Assembly (NCBI GenBank): GCA_949775045.1
Contig: OX459101.1
Coordinates: 16,460,180-16,524,179 of the forward strand
DNA: 64,000 nucleotides
Direction: 5' to 3'
From: Metridium senile
Lineage: Eukaryota > Cnidaria > Anthozoa > Actiniaria > Metridiidae
A program made the translations under genes and the position numbers. Under the pieces are notes generated by a model. That model worked only from the letters and a program-made list of their open reading frames with translations. It ran no database searches and had not been told where the DNA came from. This document shows, piece by piece, positions 1 through 12,700 of the stretch. Each line of letters opens with the position of its first letter. The stretch's first letter is position 1.

Positions 1-203
1 AATAGTCTGCCCTATGTGGTGTAATAAATATGTGACATATTACTAGACTCTAGAGAGTTTACAAATGCCGACAAACAAACGTTTTGAATTCGTCAATCGT
101 CATCTAACCATAGCAACCGGAAAAGGTTACCACAGGAAGCCCAATTGAAGCGAAACTAAAAAAAATCACTTAAACATCCATTTACTATTCCATTATTTAT
201 ATT

Positions 204-275
204 ATAGATTGATTAGGGATCCCTGTGGAATAATGCATGGGTAGCGACATATTATAACATATGCATGAGATTTGA
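204..275. repeat. Direct repeat, copy 1
   Basis: tagattgattagggatccct followed by gtggaataatgcatgggtag; repeated at 1963-2035 with few changes. Confidence 0.7.
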
Positions 276-339
276 AACAAAACTAGACGCTCTGTGAGCG
301 ATTACTCGGGCTACTGAACAGAAGGGATTCTGAGGGATT

Positions 340-497
340 GAAATAGCTGTTATTACAGTTATATGGAAATGATTTTGAACAATGGGTTGAAGTTGAGGCT
401 TTCGGGCGAAAACAATAGGTTTGCCCGAAAGCCTCGATTTGAATCCATTGTTTGAAATCATTTGCATATAACTGTAATAACGTATAACAGCTATTCA
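340..497. repeat. 158-bp palindrome
   Basis: Arms read gaatagctgttattacagtt and its reverse complement, with centre tttcgggcgaaaacaatagg. It is a foldback MITE-like unit; small ORFs across it are artefacts. Confidence 0.75.
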
Positions 498-529
498 TAA
501 TGTATCATACATAGATGATACACAATACA

Positions 530-660
530 TATACAGTTGTACCTCTATTAAGCGGTCACCCATTAAGTGGTCACCCTCTATTAGGCGGTCAGAATAAAAA
601 GCTCCAAATCTATTCCTATATACCTATTCTATACCTCTTTTCTGCGGCCAACCCGGCTAC
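530..660. mobile_element. Possible pogo/Tigger-like MITE end
   Basis: Begins tacagttgtacctctattaa and has repeated gcggtcaccc motifs, resembling the ends of pogo/Tigger elements and the element at 61989. No matching right end was found. Confidence 0.35.
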
Positions 661-1828
661 TTTGTAGTGAGGATGAACTAAATTGGTTGATTAATGTTTA
701 CAAAATGTTTAAAATGTGCACAAAAATAAACATATGCACGTAAATCATTTATGACTAATTTTAGGTTATTTTAATGAGAAATGTCCTTATCCCAAATTTC
801 ATAATGTTTTTATTGAGAAAATGAAAACTAAATCTCAGAAACATTATTATCAAGATTAACCTTTTGAGAAATAAACGTCACGAAAATAAAGATGGATTTT
901 GGGCTGTATGAATCTGCTCGACATATATTTCTATGTACCGGGATGCCTGTGTTACAAAGTGTTGACATTTCATCCCGTCCCCTCCCCCCAAAGCGCCGCT
1001 ACGAAGATTTGAGTATGCGATAATGGATATAGAGTTCGAAAACTTTAATGCTTCGAAAACTTGAAGTTGTTCTTGAAAATTGAACGTCAGAACAAGAAAG
1101 ATAGATAGTTATTTAAGCAATTTGTGTAATTTTTGAGGCGATTTGGGCTGTTGAGAGTGGTTTTCAGACAGGCCGATCTGAATGTTTTTATGTCGTGTTG
1201 ACGGTGTTCGCTTTGTAGGCTTCGTGAAGGAAGTCACGTTCTCTGACATTATGAAGAACAAAAATAGCTCATTAATCAATATAAACTCAAGATTTCTGTT
1301 TGAAAGTGCTTGATAATATACCGAAGCGAATGCAATTCTGCTGGCGTGGCACATCTTCTGTTTTGTGCTAGAAAGGAATTCGCTAACGGCGGATCATTCC
1401 GGCCAAGATATCCTCGTCTTTATAAAAAAGAAAATAGCAAGCTATATTTCGGGAGTCAACGCTGTAGTACAGCAACTAACAATTTGAGGTAATTTCTTGT
1501 CGACCATCAGTCCAAAACATATAGCCATTACTTTCTGAGGGATCAGAGTTAAACGAGTAAACGAGAGTCGTTATTCGATCGAACAATTAATTCGTCATAA
1601 TCATCGTCAGTCTCGTCAATCACATCAAAAATAAAAACAAGTTTTCATTTCAATCGATATTTATTCGTTCGTATTAACCTTCGGTCAGCGATCGTTGCCC
1701 ATGCGCTGTCATGCACTACCAGGAACGCCTGGGACCTGACCCTCCAATTTGAGGACCACGACGACGAAGAACCGTTTGCATTTTTAGACTCGAGCTACCA
1801 CAGGTAGCCCGAGTAATTAAGGCTTAAT
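661..1828. other. Unassigned AT-rich intergenic DNA
   Basis: No gene recognised. A minus-strand frame near 1109-1249 (MSENVTSFTKPTKRTPSTRH...) is short and unidentifiable. A caggtagcccgag motif at 1801 recurs elsewhere in the window. Confidence 0.4.
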
Positions 1829-2110
1829 TAATTACATAGAACTTATACCAGTATTGTTGTCCGCCATCTTTATTATACTAACACAAAACGTATGTATTCC
1901 CTTTAGGGTTTTGTAGATAAATCCAATCAAGGTAGATATCAATTAAAGATTGATATCAATTATAGATTGATTAGGGATCCCTGTGGAATAATACGTGGGT
2001 AGCGACATATAAAAGCATGCATAGGATTTTGAACAAGGTTAAGGTTTAATTAAATAGAACTTATACCATATTGTTGTCCGCCAACTTTATTATAGTGACA
2101 CAAAACATGG
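1829..2110. repeat. Dispersed repeat block with internal duplication
   Basis: tagaacttataccagtattg and the following ~60 bp (1829-1893) recur at 2050-2110. Between them lies the second copy of the 204-275 repeat (1963-2035). Confidence 0.65.
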
Positions 2111-2756
2111 TAGATATATGAAGCTACTTTAAATAGTAATTTAAGACAATGTACGCCAACATCGATTTGTGTTTATAAATGTGATTTTTCTTTTGATTTT
2201 AACAAACTGATTTCGTAGAAACCGTCTTTATTCCAGATAAATCAAAATCAAAGATATCCAGAAATGTACAACGAACTAATTCGACTTTTCTATCTTGTCT
2301 CATACAATTGTATGGGTTTGAGGTAAATGATACATGGTTTCACCACAGGCAGCCCAGGCTAGCTCTTTACTTAAAAAAATGTTTTTTTGTAACTAATACA
2401 TAACTACAAGCTATTGTACACAGATTGATGTATTGATATTGCGGCGATTTCTACATTTATTTCTACAAATAAATTTCTATACACTAATTTTAACAAAAAA
2501 TACACTTGATTGATCATGAATTATAACACATCAAATGTGTTGCATACAATCCCAATGCCTCCTTCTGTCTTTTCTTTCTGTGTTTGAAGCAGAATAAAAT
2601 ATAAGATGAGAGTAATGAATATCGGGCAAAAAAAATAATAGATTATTAACTTAAAATGAATAATTAATATGTAAGATTGTTTAGTGAAAATGAATTAATG
2701 GTATCACCGATATCGCGGTTTTCTTAGCATTTTGTTAGACTGCATATTAATAGAAT
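2111..2756. other. Upstream intergenic DNA with a dispersed repeat
   Basis: 2216-2275 (accgtctttattccagataa, then atatccagaaa) recurs at 53281-53330, and a cacaggcagcccag motif follows in both. Otherwise it is AT-rich with no gene. Confidence 0.5.
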
Positions 2757-2779
2757 TTGTTGTGGGAATACCAAGCTGT

Positions 2780-2960
2780 GTTCGCTTTGAACTTAACTGT
2801 GCAACTCGTTGGTGTCCGATTCAATTTAACCTTCATTTGTTTATATCCCCCTGAGTGGATGAGTGCACGTTTCGGCAAGTCCTCTCTATGTACTCAGTGT
2901 GACTTCGATTCACAACTTATATCACAAGTCTTTAGGTTATCAGTTGCACACTGGATGGAA
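2780..2960 (+). promoter_or_regulatory. Conserved upstream block of gene A
   Basis: Contains caactcgttggtgtcc, caatttaacct, a C-rich run (tatccccctga) and ttatcagttgcacac just before the ATG. The same blocks precede genes B (34146-34270), D (62650-62795) and the orphan region (46820-46905). Its conservation beside exon 1 suggests promoter or 5' UTR; no clear TATA box can be assigned. Confidence 0.5.
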
Positions 2961-2965
2961 ACAAA

Positions 2966-3754
2966 ATGGAATCAGCCATGGAGGAGCATCCTAAACGATC
3001 ACGAAGTCTCACCATTCCACTTCATATTCTTCACTTCTGTTTCTCGTTTGGACTGATTGTTGCCGTCGTTCACAACCAGCTTGTCAACAATGCAAGGTTC
3101 GAGAAACTCGAGTCAAAGTGTGTATGTGAAGAGACACCGTTAACTGATACAGTAGCATTTGGGAAGAACAAGACAAACGTTCGTATGGAGTTTACATCTG
3201 GAATCAGTCAGACTAAAACCCATTCAGTAGTGAAACGATCTCTTGGGACTGATACTACTAGCAACACAACCAACCTTACCGAAGTTGATAGGAGGGATAC
3301 TATTGGTGTTACAGTTAACTTTACAGAAACAAACCAATACAAGGAGGTTGACATCAATGGAAAGACGACCAATGAAAGTAGTCCCGATAAAGTGGAATTG
3401 AATTCAAATAACACAAATCAACCCACAAACATATCCAACGCATCAGATATTGAAAATGTATTGACAAATCTTTCTACCTCCACTAACACAAGCCGTGCCG
3501 CATTGAATAATCCCAACAGTTTGTATGTAGATACTAGTGGAAGCCAAATTCTCAACTCGACACACAATAAGACCTCGGCCGTGAATACATCGTTGTTATC
3601 GGGACCGACCAATAACACAGGGGATTTCTCAGGGATAAAAAGGCCAGCAAATGCAAAGAACATCTCTTGTGGCGACTGCAGTTCTACAGTGAAAATCATC
3701 GAGGAAAATATAGACTTGGTTTCCTGTTTTGAAAAGCTAAAGGTTATCATAAAC
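2966..3754 (+). CDS. Gene A exon 1: cytosolic tail, membrane anchor, Asn/Thr-rich stalk
   Basis: Starts at the ATG of MESAMEEHP; gene D has the same start, while gene B keeps only the second Met. Residues 8-14 are basic and 15-35 hydrophobic with no signal-peptidase-like site, favouring a type II anchor. A membrane-proximal Cys pair (CVC) and a distal CGDC flank a stalk of about 150 residues carrying roughly 15 N-x-S/T sequons, so it is probably heavily N-glycosylated. Donor GTAAGT follows N263, phase 0. Compared with B and D it lacks nine codons near residue 213. Confidence 0.85.
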
Positions 3755-6700
3755 GTAAGTCAAACTATTTCGTTACTGTTTATCATTACACTTATAAATT
3801 AATATTTCTTAGCCTGCGTTGTCGGCGCACTCACTTGAGAATAATAATAATCAAAAAAAAAAACCTCAGGGACCCCTTCTACCAGAGTGCCAACGTACCT
3901 TCGTGTTTGTATTGGTAGATATGTTTTTCGTATAAGTATCCCCTTTACCTTATTTTCACAATGGCCACACACTGTTACCCAAGTTGGTCCACTAAAAACA
4001 ATTCCTGACATTTTGTTACTAATCTATTGATCTTTGTATCCTTAGAACTATCTTGAATCAGGAAAAACAGTAGGAGATTGTAAACTATTTCAAGGTAAAC
4101 ATATAGATCAATGTCAACGTTGATATTCATTAAGAGAGGCCCTGCTTGGCGGTGCTTTCCATTGTGGTAGAGATGATTTTAGAATGCTCGATCATTTGTC
4201 GAGCTAGAGATTGCGCCACTTTATGGTTTTAAGTAAGCAAGATCCTTCAGGATATTCCCAACCCCACCAAGGCCTCGTCCCACAATAGTTAAGAGCAGGT
4301 TTTACACAAAGAGATTCCAGTAAAGACATAATGGATAGTAGATTGTGAAAAAGCAATCAATATAATAATTTATTGTCACTATTTTGATTATTCAATAAAA
4401 TAATATAGATACTGATTTCAACCAGATCAATCCCTCAACATATAATTCTAGTCGATAAAATAACTTATTATATATCCTATTCAAACTCGTTTTCTTATTG
4501 GTCGAGAGCACGTCACGTGGAGGGAAATAAATCGATCTATTCCCCTCGTGAGATGGGAATAAATCCACGTAAATAAAAAAAATTCAAAATGGAGAGAAAA
4601 TGTTTCTTCGTTTGAATAGGGTATATAATAAAACACTTAATGACTGGTCTCGAGGGAAACAGTTAGTTTTGTTTCCCGAGAATCTCAATGTTTCCCTCGG
4701 CCGGAGCCTCGGGAAACATTGAGATTCTCGGGAAACAAAACTAACTGTTTCCCTTGGGACCAGTCATTAAGTGCTTATTATTATTTAGCATTTTTTGAGG
4801 ATTTATTGATGATTTATGATGTATTTATGATTCTTCTTTTATTTGTTATTTATTATTAATTTAATATTTATTTACTTATTTATTTATTCATTTATGATCA
4901 TGAGTTATTATTCATTGATGATTTATTTATGATTTATCTATGATTTATTTACTTATTTATATATTTTTTTTATTTATTTATATATATATATATATTATTT
5001 ATTTATTTATATATATATATTATTTATTTATTATTTTGAAGGTCCACAAGGTGAACGTGGCGAGAAGGGTTGTTCTGGAACATTCTTTGGTGAGTAGTAA
5101 AAGGGTGTGAAAAGGGGGTCCGCACTATATTTTTAAGCGATCGGACTTCACAAATATTTTTAACTAGTTCCAAATGCCAGTGTATTTCAATTTCTATATA
5201 TATAAAAACAGTTTAACGTTTTTCCGACATTCAGAGAGCAATATCCTGTATCTCGGACTCCCCAAATCACGGCAAACGACAGAATCTCGAATATCACGTA
5301 AGAGTTTTCAGTTTCCAGTTTCCCGACTCTGAGTCAATGGTCTGAACATAGGCAAAGCTATGGAAAACTATTAGAAATAGTGTTGTTTTCTGACGATTTG
5401 ACATCCTGAATGCAGCGCTTTATTGTACATGTTTTCTTGTTTCCCGCGAAACTCTTTCGAAACCCTGTTGAAACTTAAAACCCTCGAATGAAAAAACAAA
5501 AACCGAGAAAGACACAAGCTGGCACATCAAGTAATCTTTGACGTTATTTTCTTGTGTCTTTCCAGCTGAACCATTATTCAGACCCAATCCTCAAATGCTT
5601 ATCTTCAAAGAGGGAAATATCGCTGTCTTGACATGTACTGCAGTAGCTAACCCTTCAGCACAAATCACGTGGTACCGTGACAATATGCTGATAAACGAAC
5701 AGCGTGACAGTACGACTTACACTATTGAGAATCGTGACGTCACGCCTCAAGGTAACTTGTCATATATAATTGATATATTGATATAATATAACGAGCTTAA
5801 TTAAATAACCTTTGATTTGAGTGGCTACACCATTAGCCGGAAGCCATTATAGTCTCCCCCACAGCCGTTTTTAGTATCGTTCCACTACCCTACGGTCCAC
5901 CTCTCTCCCCACAAACGGCTGCTCACTCGAGTGCAACATTCCTTTCCCATTGTTTTTAAATCCAATTAAATCCGATTTCGTGACTATACACTTGACCAAT
6001 CACAACGCTCATTAGATCGGTGAGAGTATGCAGCGGAAATAAGAGCCGTGTTTCATTTTTGCGTTTCTAAGGATAGACTATAAATATTACAATTTACTCG
6101 TCGTGAATGGATGTAACCCCCCCCCCCCCCCCCCCCCCCCTCCCATGATTGCAAGAAGCGCATTCACATTTTCAAATCTGGTAATGGTAAACGTTTTTAA
6201 ACCTTTGACCTTCAACGACTCATTGGTTTAACACTTTACAGTTGATCATGATGTATCGGTTTACGCAAATTCTTATCTCGTTAAATGTAGAATAAAGACC
6301 GTTTTCGATCCTTCAAATCTCCTCCTCTGTGCTAACATTGCTCAAACTAATGGATGCAATACCCATCTGCCTTAAACGTTGTATTTGATCTTCAATCAGT
6401 GACAATAAAGGCCAGTATATCCGTCAAAAACTATTGGCAATGCTTAGATTTCAGATTTCCCGAACCCTGTCGGTAAACTGACAAATGCATCCTTTTTTTT
6501 CAAAACTACTTGCTCCATAGCTTCCTTTTGATGATTATCGAGGTCTTTAGAATTGAATCTTTTACACACTTTGGTAAACACATTTGACAACTCTCAAGCT
6601 ATTTTGAAACATTTTGAAACTCGAGCTATTTTGCCTATAACAACAAAGAGATAGAGTCTGGGGGCAAGGTTTCCAGTATATAGAAACCTGTTTCCTATTG

Positions 6701-9700
6701 GTCGAGACTCAGAAAGGAATGTTGTACTCGAGTGAGCAGCCGTTTGTGCATTCTCGTACCCAGACCCTAATCAGCTTTCTAACGAAAGGTCGTAGGCTCT
6801 GGGAAACCTGATAATATCAAGTGATCTGATTGGCTGAGTGGTATAACAATAGCAATGGTCTAAATAGGTACATCACAGGTAGCCCAAGCTCACTATTTAT
6901 AAGAGAATATAAGGCGACTTTTAAAACTTCGAAGTATTTCAACGAAATATTAATACAATTCAATAAAAAATTTCAGTGTCATTTTCAGTTATTATTTAAT
7001 TAAGTGTCTGTGAAGATTTCAAGCCAATTGGGTTAAAATTAAACAAGTTACGGCTATTTTTAAATTCGCCTAACTCACTGTACCGGGAAGGTTGCAGCTT
7101 CGGAGAACCTAATACACGTGTCAACATTCTTTACAGGCTCATAAATCCATTCTTTTTTAAGTTTATATAATTCTTATCCAAGAATGTTATTCTACCGTAT
7201 GTTTCCTTATCCGTGCCTAATTTTACCGCTCAAATGCACTTCTTTAACCATTAAAATCAATTGATAAAACATAAATAGTTTGCACATTCAAGCGTGCCAA
7301 GGTTCGTACATAAGATGATGATTCATTAATATTAATTAACTAGTGCCCAAACAACTCGGTCGAATTAAAGATGGCACATGCGCTCTGTTGACGCTGTCAC
7401 AACAATTCTGGCTTCCGGTTGTAGGGTTTCCCAGAGCCTACGATCTGCCAGAAAGCTGAGTAGGGTCTGGGTACGAGAATGCCGTTTGTGGGGAGAGAGT
7501 GGACCGTAGGGGAGTGGAACGAGACTAAAAACGGCTGCGGGGGAGACTAGAAGCCACTCTAGCATGTTTTAAAATTTACATATTTCATTGGTCACAGGTG
7601 CGATACTTTGGATTCTGTAACTATTCTTTTCTGTAGAGAAAAAGATCGAGTGGAGATGATATGTACGTACAGCCCATTGGAAAAATATTTAATATAGTTT
7701 AATCAATTAGAGAGCACGTTTTATAATAGCCTGCGTAAGCAGACCCTTATTAGCGCTCGAAACGTCTCCCGCCAACAAGGGTCTGCGCGCCGAGAGCAAA
7801 AATTCCATACTGATTGATCGGGTCAAAAGCTCTGATTGGACAATTTTGTTAAATTGACACCTCATTTGCTTATCAAGAGTGATTTCGCTACTTTGACTGA
7901 AATCTAAACTCAAACAAAACTTGTATAGTTTTATTCAAAAATGATGGTTTCATAGAGCATATTAAAGACAAGAATGAGACATTGAAGCGAATTATCACAA
8001 TCTCCTGTCGCGATTTGAGAAGGATTCAAACGCCGTGAATTTTTGCGGACCTAACTACACAAGAGTGCTTTCGGTATTTGTACTAAAATCTTCAATAAAC
8101 TCAAACAACACTTCTGTAGTTATATTTATATTATTCAAAAATAATGGTTTCATAGAGCACATTAAAGACGAAAATGAGACATTAAAGCGAATTATTGCAA
8201 TCTAATGTCGAGATTTGAGAAGGACTCATGCATCGTTGTGAATTAATGAGAATTACTTTCGCCGGCGGTTGATAAGTCAATGTTGTCATATTTTTGCTTT
8301 TATTCGTCTCCGATATACGCTCTGAAGATAATTCACTTGCTCTTTCATGATAGCTAGAAGCGGAGAAACGACGATAATAATTGCATCTTCCTTCCACAAA
8401 TCGCTCGAGACGTTCGAAGCCATCTACATTTCGATGAGAGGAGCAAGCTGAAAAATAATTGACTCAGTTGCCTGTACTGTGCCAGTTGGCTGGCTAACGA
8501 ATGCAAGTAGTTTACCTTACCTATATGGCGCCTCCCCCTCCCCCTCCATTTTTTGGGGAGGGGGTGGTCAGAGATCTAGTATGCAAGGAGAATGTCTGTC
8601 ATCATCAGATGGAATGTAATCAATGAACTAAGACTACCCCTCCTCATCAGATACGGAGGGGGTAGTCTTGACGTGACAGAGAAACGTAATCAGATGTTAT
8701 TGTGCTTGTCCAGACATGTAGGTAATCCGATTATTGAAAGTTGTGTAATAATATTTTTGTTAACATGATATGTCGACTCTCTACATCCTATGACTCGAAT
8801 GTTTACATGTCCAGGAACCTAATCCGATTACAGACAATTATCTATGACAAGAATGCTAAATGATAATGACAACTGAGTAACTGAAATGAGTAGCTCATGA
8901 GCAATAGAGCAGTCTTAGAACTACTCTTGAGCAGCTCATTTATACTGCTCAGTTGCTCATTTAATAAATGAATAAACAAACGAACGAACGGATGAATGAA
9001 TAACAAAATGAGCAACTGAGTAACTGAAATGAGTAGTACGGAGACGACTCAATTACTCACTCGTATTGCGTGACGACACAAAGGAGCGGCTGCATAGGAG
9101 GCTAGAGCAGCTCATGCTTGCTCATATTAAACATTTCGTTATCCACGCCCTGCTCATTTAGTAATTGACTCGTAAAGAGTAAACATGCCTAGCCCCAAGC
9201 AGGGTCAATATTGTGGTAAATCTATTTTCAAGGTCATTTAACTTGATGCGTCATTTGGAAAATAGTTCATGTAAAATGGAAAATAACATGAACTATGACA
9301 ATAGTGCCGAAGATGAAGAGCTCAGCGAAGTCGGAAGTTCTCAAGATGAATCGACAGATGATAACGATTCTGATAATGATGATTCAAGTGTTGATAGTGA
9401 GTATGGTTCTGACAGCGAAACTGATGAGATGTCGTGGTGTTGGCAAGTTCTAGTAAATTAAGCTGTTGGACAACATGAGGAAGAAAGAAGAGAACCGGTT
9501 GAAAATCTTGTATCTCATGATGGTGCAACAGAAGCAGGTGCGAGACATACTGCTAATGAGAAAATCCTTCCTATCGTCAGAAAAGAATTGAGAAATATAT
9601 TAGCTGAAAAAATGGAATGGATTCATGCACTGAAAAAAGACTCATGCTTTCAAAAGATCATGAATACCAGAAACGATTTGTTGGACACTGGAGATTATCA

Positions 9701-12700
9701 GTGGCTTGAAGCCACAAAACTTGCTATCCATCAAAGAAAATTTCTTTTGAATGATTTAGTTTCCCAATATTTAGAAGATAATGAAAGTGAAATCAGTAGT
9801 GAAGACGATCCAATGGAGTAGTTAGAATATATGTATGATATATAAAGACTGCTCTAGCCTTTTTAACAAGTTTTTTTTTTATATCATGTTTGTCAAATCG
9901 TAAAATCTGGTGTATCCAGAATGTTGTTATTATAATTTCAATAAACGAAGTAAAATGAATAATTGGAGTGACAGAAATGTTTCTTTTAAACGTTTAACTT
10001 ATTACAGCTAGCAGTAATCGGATTACAACCCTGCACATATAATATATATATTTTATATTTTGTCGTGACATTCGGCTTAATAAACGTTGTTAGATCACTT
10101 GAATGTCTTACATATAAATATCCAGTAATCGGATTACGTCCCTGGACAGAAATAGCTTGAAAACGAGCTTCCTACTAGACAGTAAAACGTAAACTATGAA
10201 CAGTTCATTAATTGCATCAAAATTCTGATTTATCAAATTAATTAAAAAAAAACCAATCTTTTTTTTCTTCTTTCTCCTCGATGAACATGCATTAAAATTT
10301 TAATTTTCAGTAGCATTCTTGTCATAGATAATTGTCTGTAATCATGATTAGGTTCCTGGACATGTAAACATTCGAGTCATAGGATGTAGAAAGTCGATAT
10401 ATCATGTACAAAAATATTAATTCTTACATAACTTTCAAAAATCGGATTACCTACATGCCTGGACAAGCACAATAACATCTGATTACGTTTCTCTGTCACG
10501 TCAAGACTACCCCCTCCGTATCTGATGAGGAGGGGTAGTCTTAGTTCATTGATTACATTCCATCTGATGATGACAGACATTCTCCTTGCATACTAGATCT
10601 CTGACCACCCCCTCCCCAAAAAATGGAGGGGGAGGGGGAGGCGCCATATAGGTAAGGTAAACTACTAATGGACCTTTTCCATTAGAAAAGCTAAATAATG
10701 CATTTAACTGGCTTTCAGTGAGTGAATTAATAGAGAATATAGAAGAAACTTCACAAAGGGCATCACCATTCCTAGTTTATCATGTTTATATTATCGGCGT
10801 TGCTGCTGCTAACTCGTGTATTTGCGTGATTGCAAATGAGGTGTCACTTTCAAACGTCATCCGTATGGAATTTCTGCTCTCGGCTCGCAGACCCTTGTTG
10901 GCGGGAGAGGTTTCGAGCGCTAATAAGGGTCTGTTTACGCAGGCTAGTTTTATAACAAATGATGTTTTTTTACGCTTGTGATAGCTTCTTTGGAAGTGAC
11001 ACTTGATGCCTCGTTGGAACATGACCAGCTTTAGACGTCATATCGTGGTAAATTAGAGGACATACTACAGTAAACTGTCGGAAATTTAATAAAACAATTT
11101 TTTTTTTTTTCGTTGTAGCCACTGCTCGAGCCAAGAATTGCCCGAGTGAAATTCCACACCCAGTTGTACAAAGTACTTTGATAATTAACAAATCAAACGG
11201 TTCAGATACAGGGACATATACATGTATGGCACGTAATATCCTTCGTACAACAAGTTTTAACATAGGTATCCTTGTACAAGGTGAGTATAACTAGACAAAA
11301 AAGAACATAAAACTAGTTGTTATTTCTAAGAAACATTCTATGTTTCACTAATAGTTCATGTACAGCTGACAACAATCCCTTCCAACATCACGGTCGTGGA
11401 AGGCGAAGATGTATTGTTAAGTTGCCACGCCTCTGGTGTGCCACGCCCAACTATCACGTGGTACAGGAAAAATGATGGACCAATGCAAGTGCAGCACAGC
11501 GTTGCCATGGGAGATTTACGTATTAAGAATATAAGTAAAGAAGAAGAAGGCACGTTTGTTTGTCTGGCTGAAAATGTTCTGGGATCGAAAACCACTGAAG
11601 CTACTATTACAGTTAATGGTATGTTCTTCGCGATACCTGATTGGCTAATACAATTGCTTTTGCTTAACAAATTACATTTTTAAATACAGTTTCATTGGTA
11701 TTTCTTTGTTTGCAGTTTTCCCTGATATAACATCGTTTGCCAACCACGTGATAACAGTAAATGAAAGTAATACCCTTGTTCTGCCCTGCAATGCCATAGG
11801 GTACCCGGTTCCAGAATTACGATGGACAAAAAGGAACGATTCCTTTCCAGCAGGTAGATATTATTTTGATTCTCAAGTGTTGAATATAACAAACGTGACG
11901 TACGAGGATGGAGGAGAGTACATATGTACAGCTAACAATACCGTTGGTTTGGTCAATAGGAGTGTCCAGGTCTTGGTACAAGGTAAATTATTGAAACTGC
12001 TAAAAATGAACTTTCTTAACTTACTAGGTTTAGTTTTGAAATATGTAGAAATTATAATAAGTAAAGGGTCAGTAAACATTATCGGAAAACATTTTATTTA
12101 AATTATGTGCAATATTCTGGATATATTATATTGATGTTATATTGTATCGCTAACTTATTAATTTAACTTGTTTTGTAGTGGCTCCAAAACCTCTATTAAA
12201 GCCAAAGGAAACGGCCGAGTTCGGATATCGAGGTCACGATACAATATTAAATTTCATTGTCCTTGCTAACCCGCCTGCAACCATAAAATGGATGAGGTAT
12301 GGCAAGGTGTTGCAGGCGCTGAACCAAAGTAATAGCAGTTTGACATTGACTAACGTCCAGTACAAGGATTCTGGTCTTTACCAGGCTGTAGCCAGGAATA
12401 TACTGGGTGAAGTTAGAGTGACCACATTCCTGATTGTGCGAGATCCAGGTAAATAATTTATATTTATTTGATATGTTATTTCATTCTGTCAATTGCCTTA
12501 AGGCTCTTTCAAAACACGACTGGTACCGATTAACTATATATTGTCCTAAAACGGTGCGATTTCCTTTACGTGTGATATGAAAGCTAAAATCAATCTACTT
12601 CTAAAATCAAGCTTCTTCTCGAATATTTAGCAATTATTCGCCGAAGGCGAAGTGGTTATCAATGAATATTTACCGAGCGGCGAGTCTTCGAGTATATACA

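Larger units (their letters stand above)
7718..10957. mobile_element. 3.2 kb inverted-repeat element
   Basis: Arms of ~140 bp (7718-7866 and 10837-10957): cctgcgtaagcagaccctta and gcgctcgaaac followed by gcgggaga-type palindromes, then acctcatttgc. It encloses the tandem repeats at 7930-8270 and a second transposon at 8506-10667. Confidence 0.65.

Noticed and set aside
2757..3056. + strand ORF over the gene A upstream block
   Set aside because: Different frame from exon 1, no clear start, and not conserved as protein in B or D.
3418..3750. Minus-strand ORFs opposite exon 1 (also at 3208, 34540, 34930, 63046, 63256)
   Set aside because: Antisense shadows of the Asn/Thr-rich stalk; they recur only because exon 1 is duplicated.
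9322..9528. His/Asn-rich minus-strand ORF
   Set aside because: Antisense of the Asp/Ser-rich linker of the + strand ORF.
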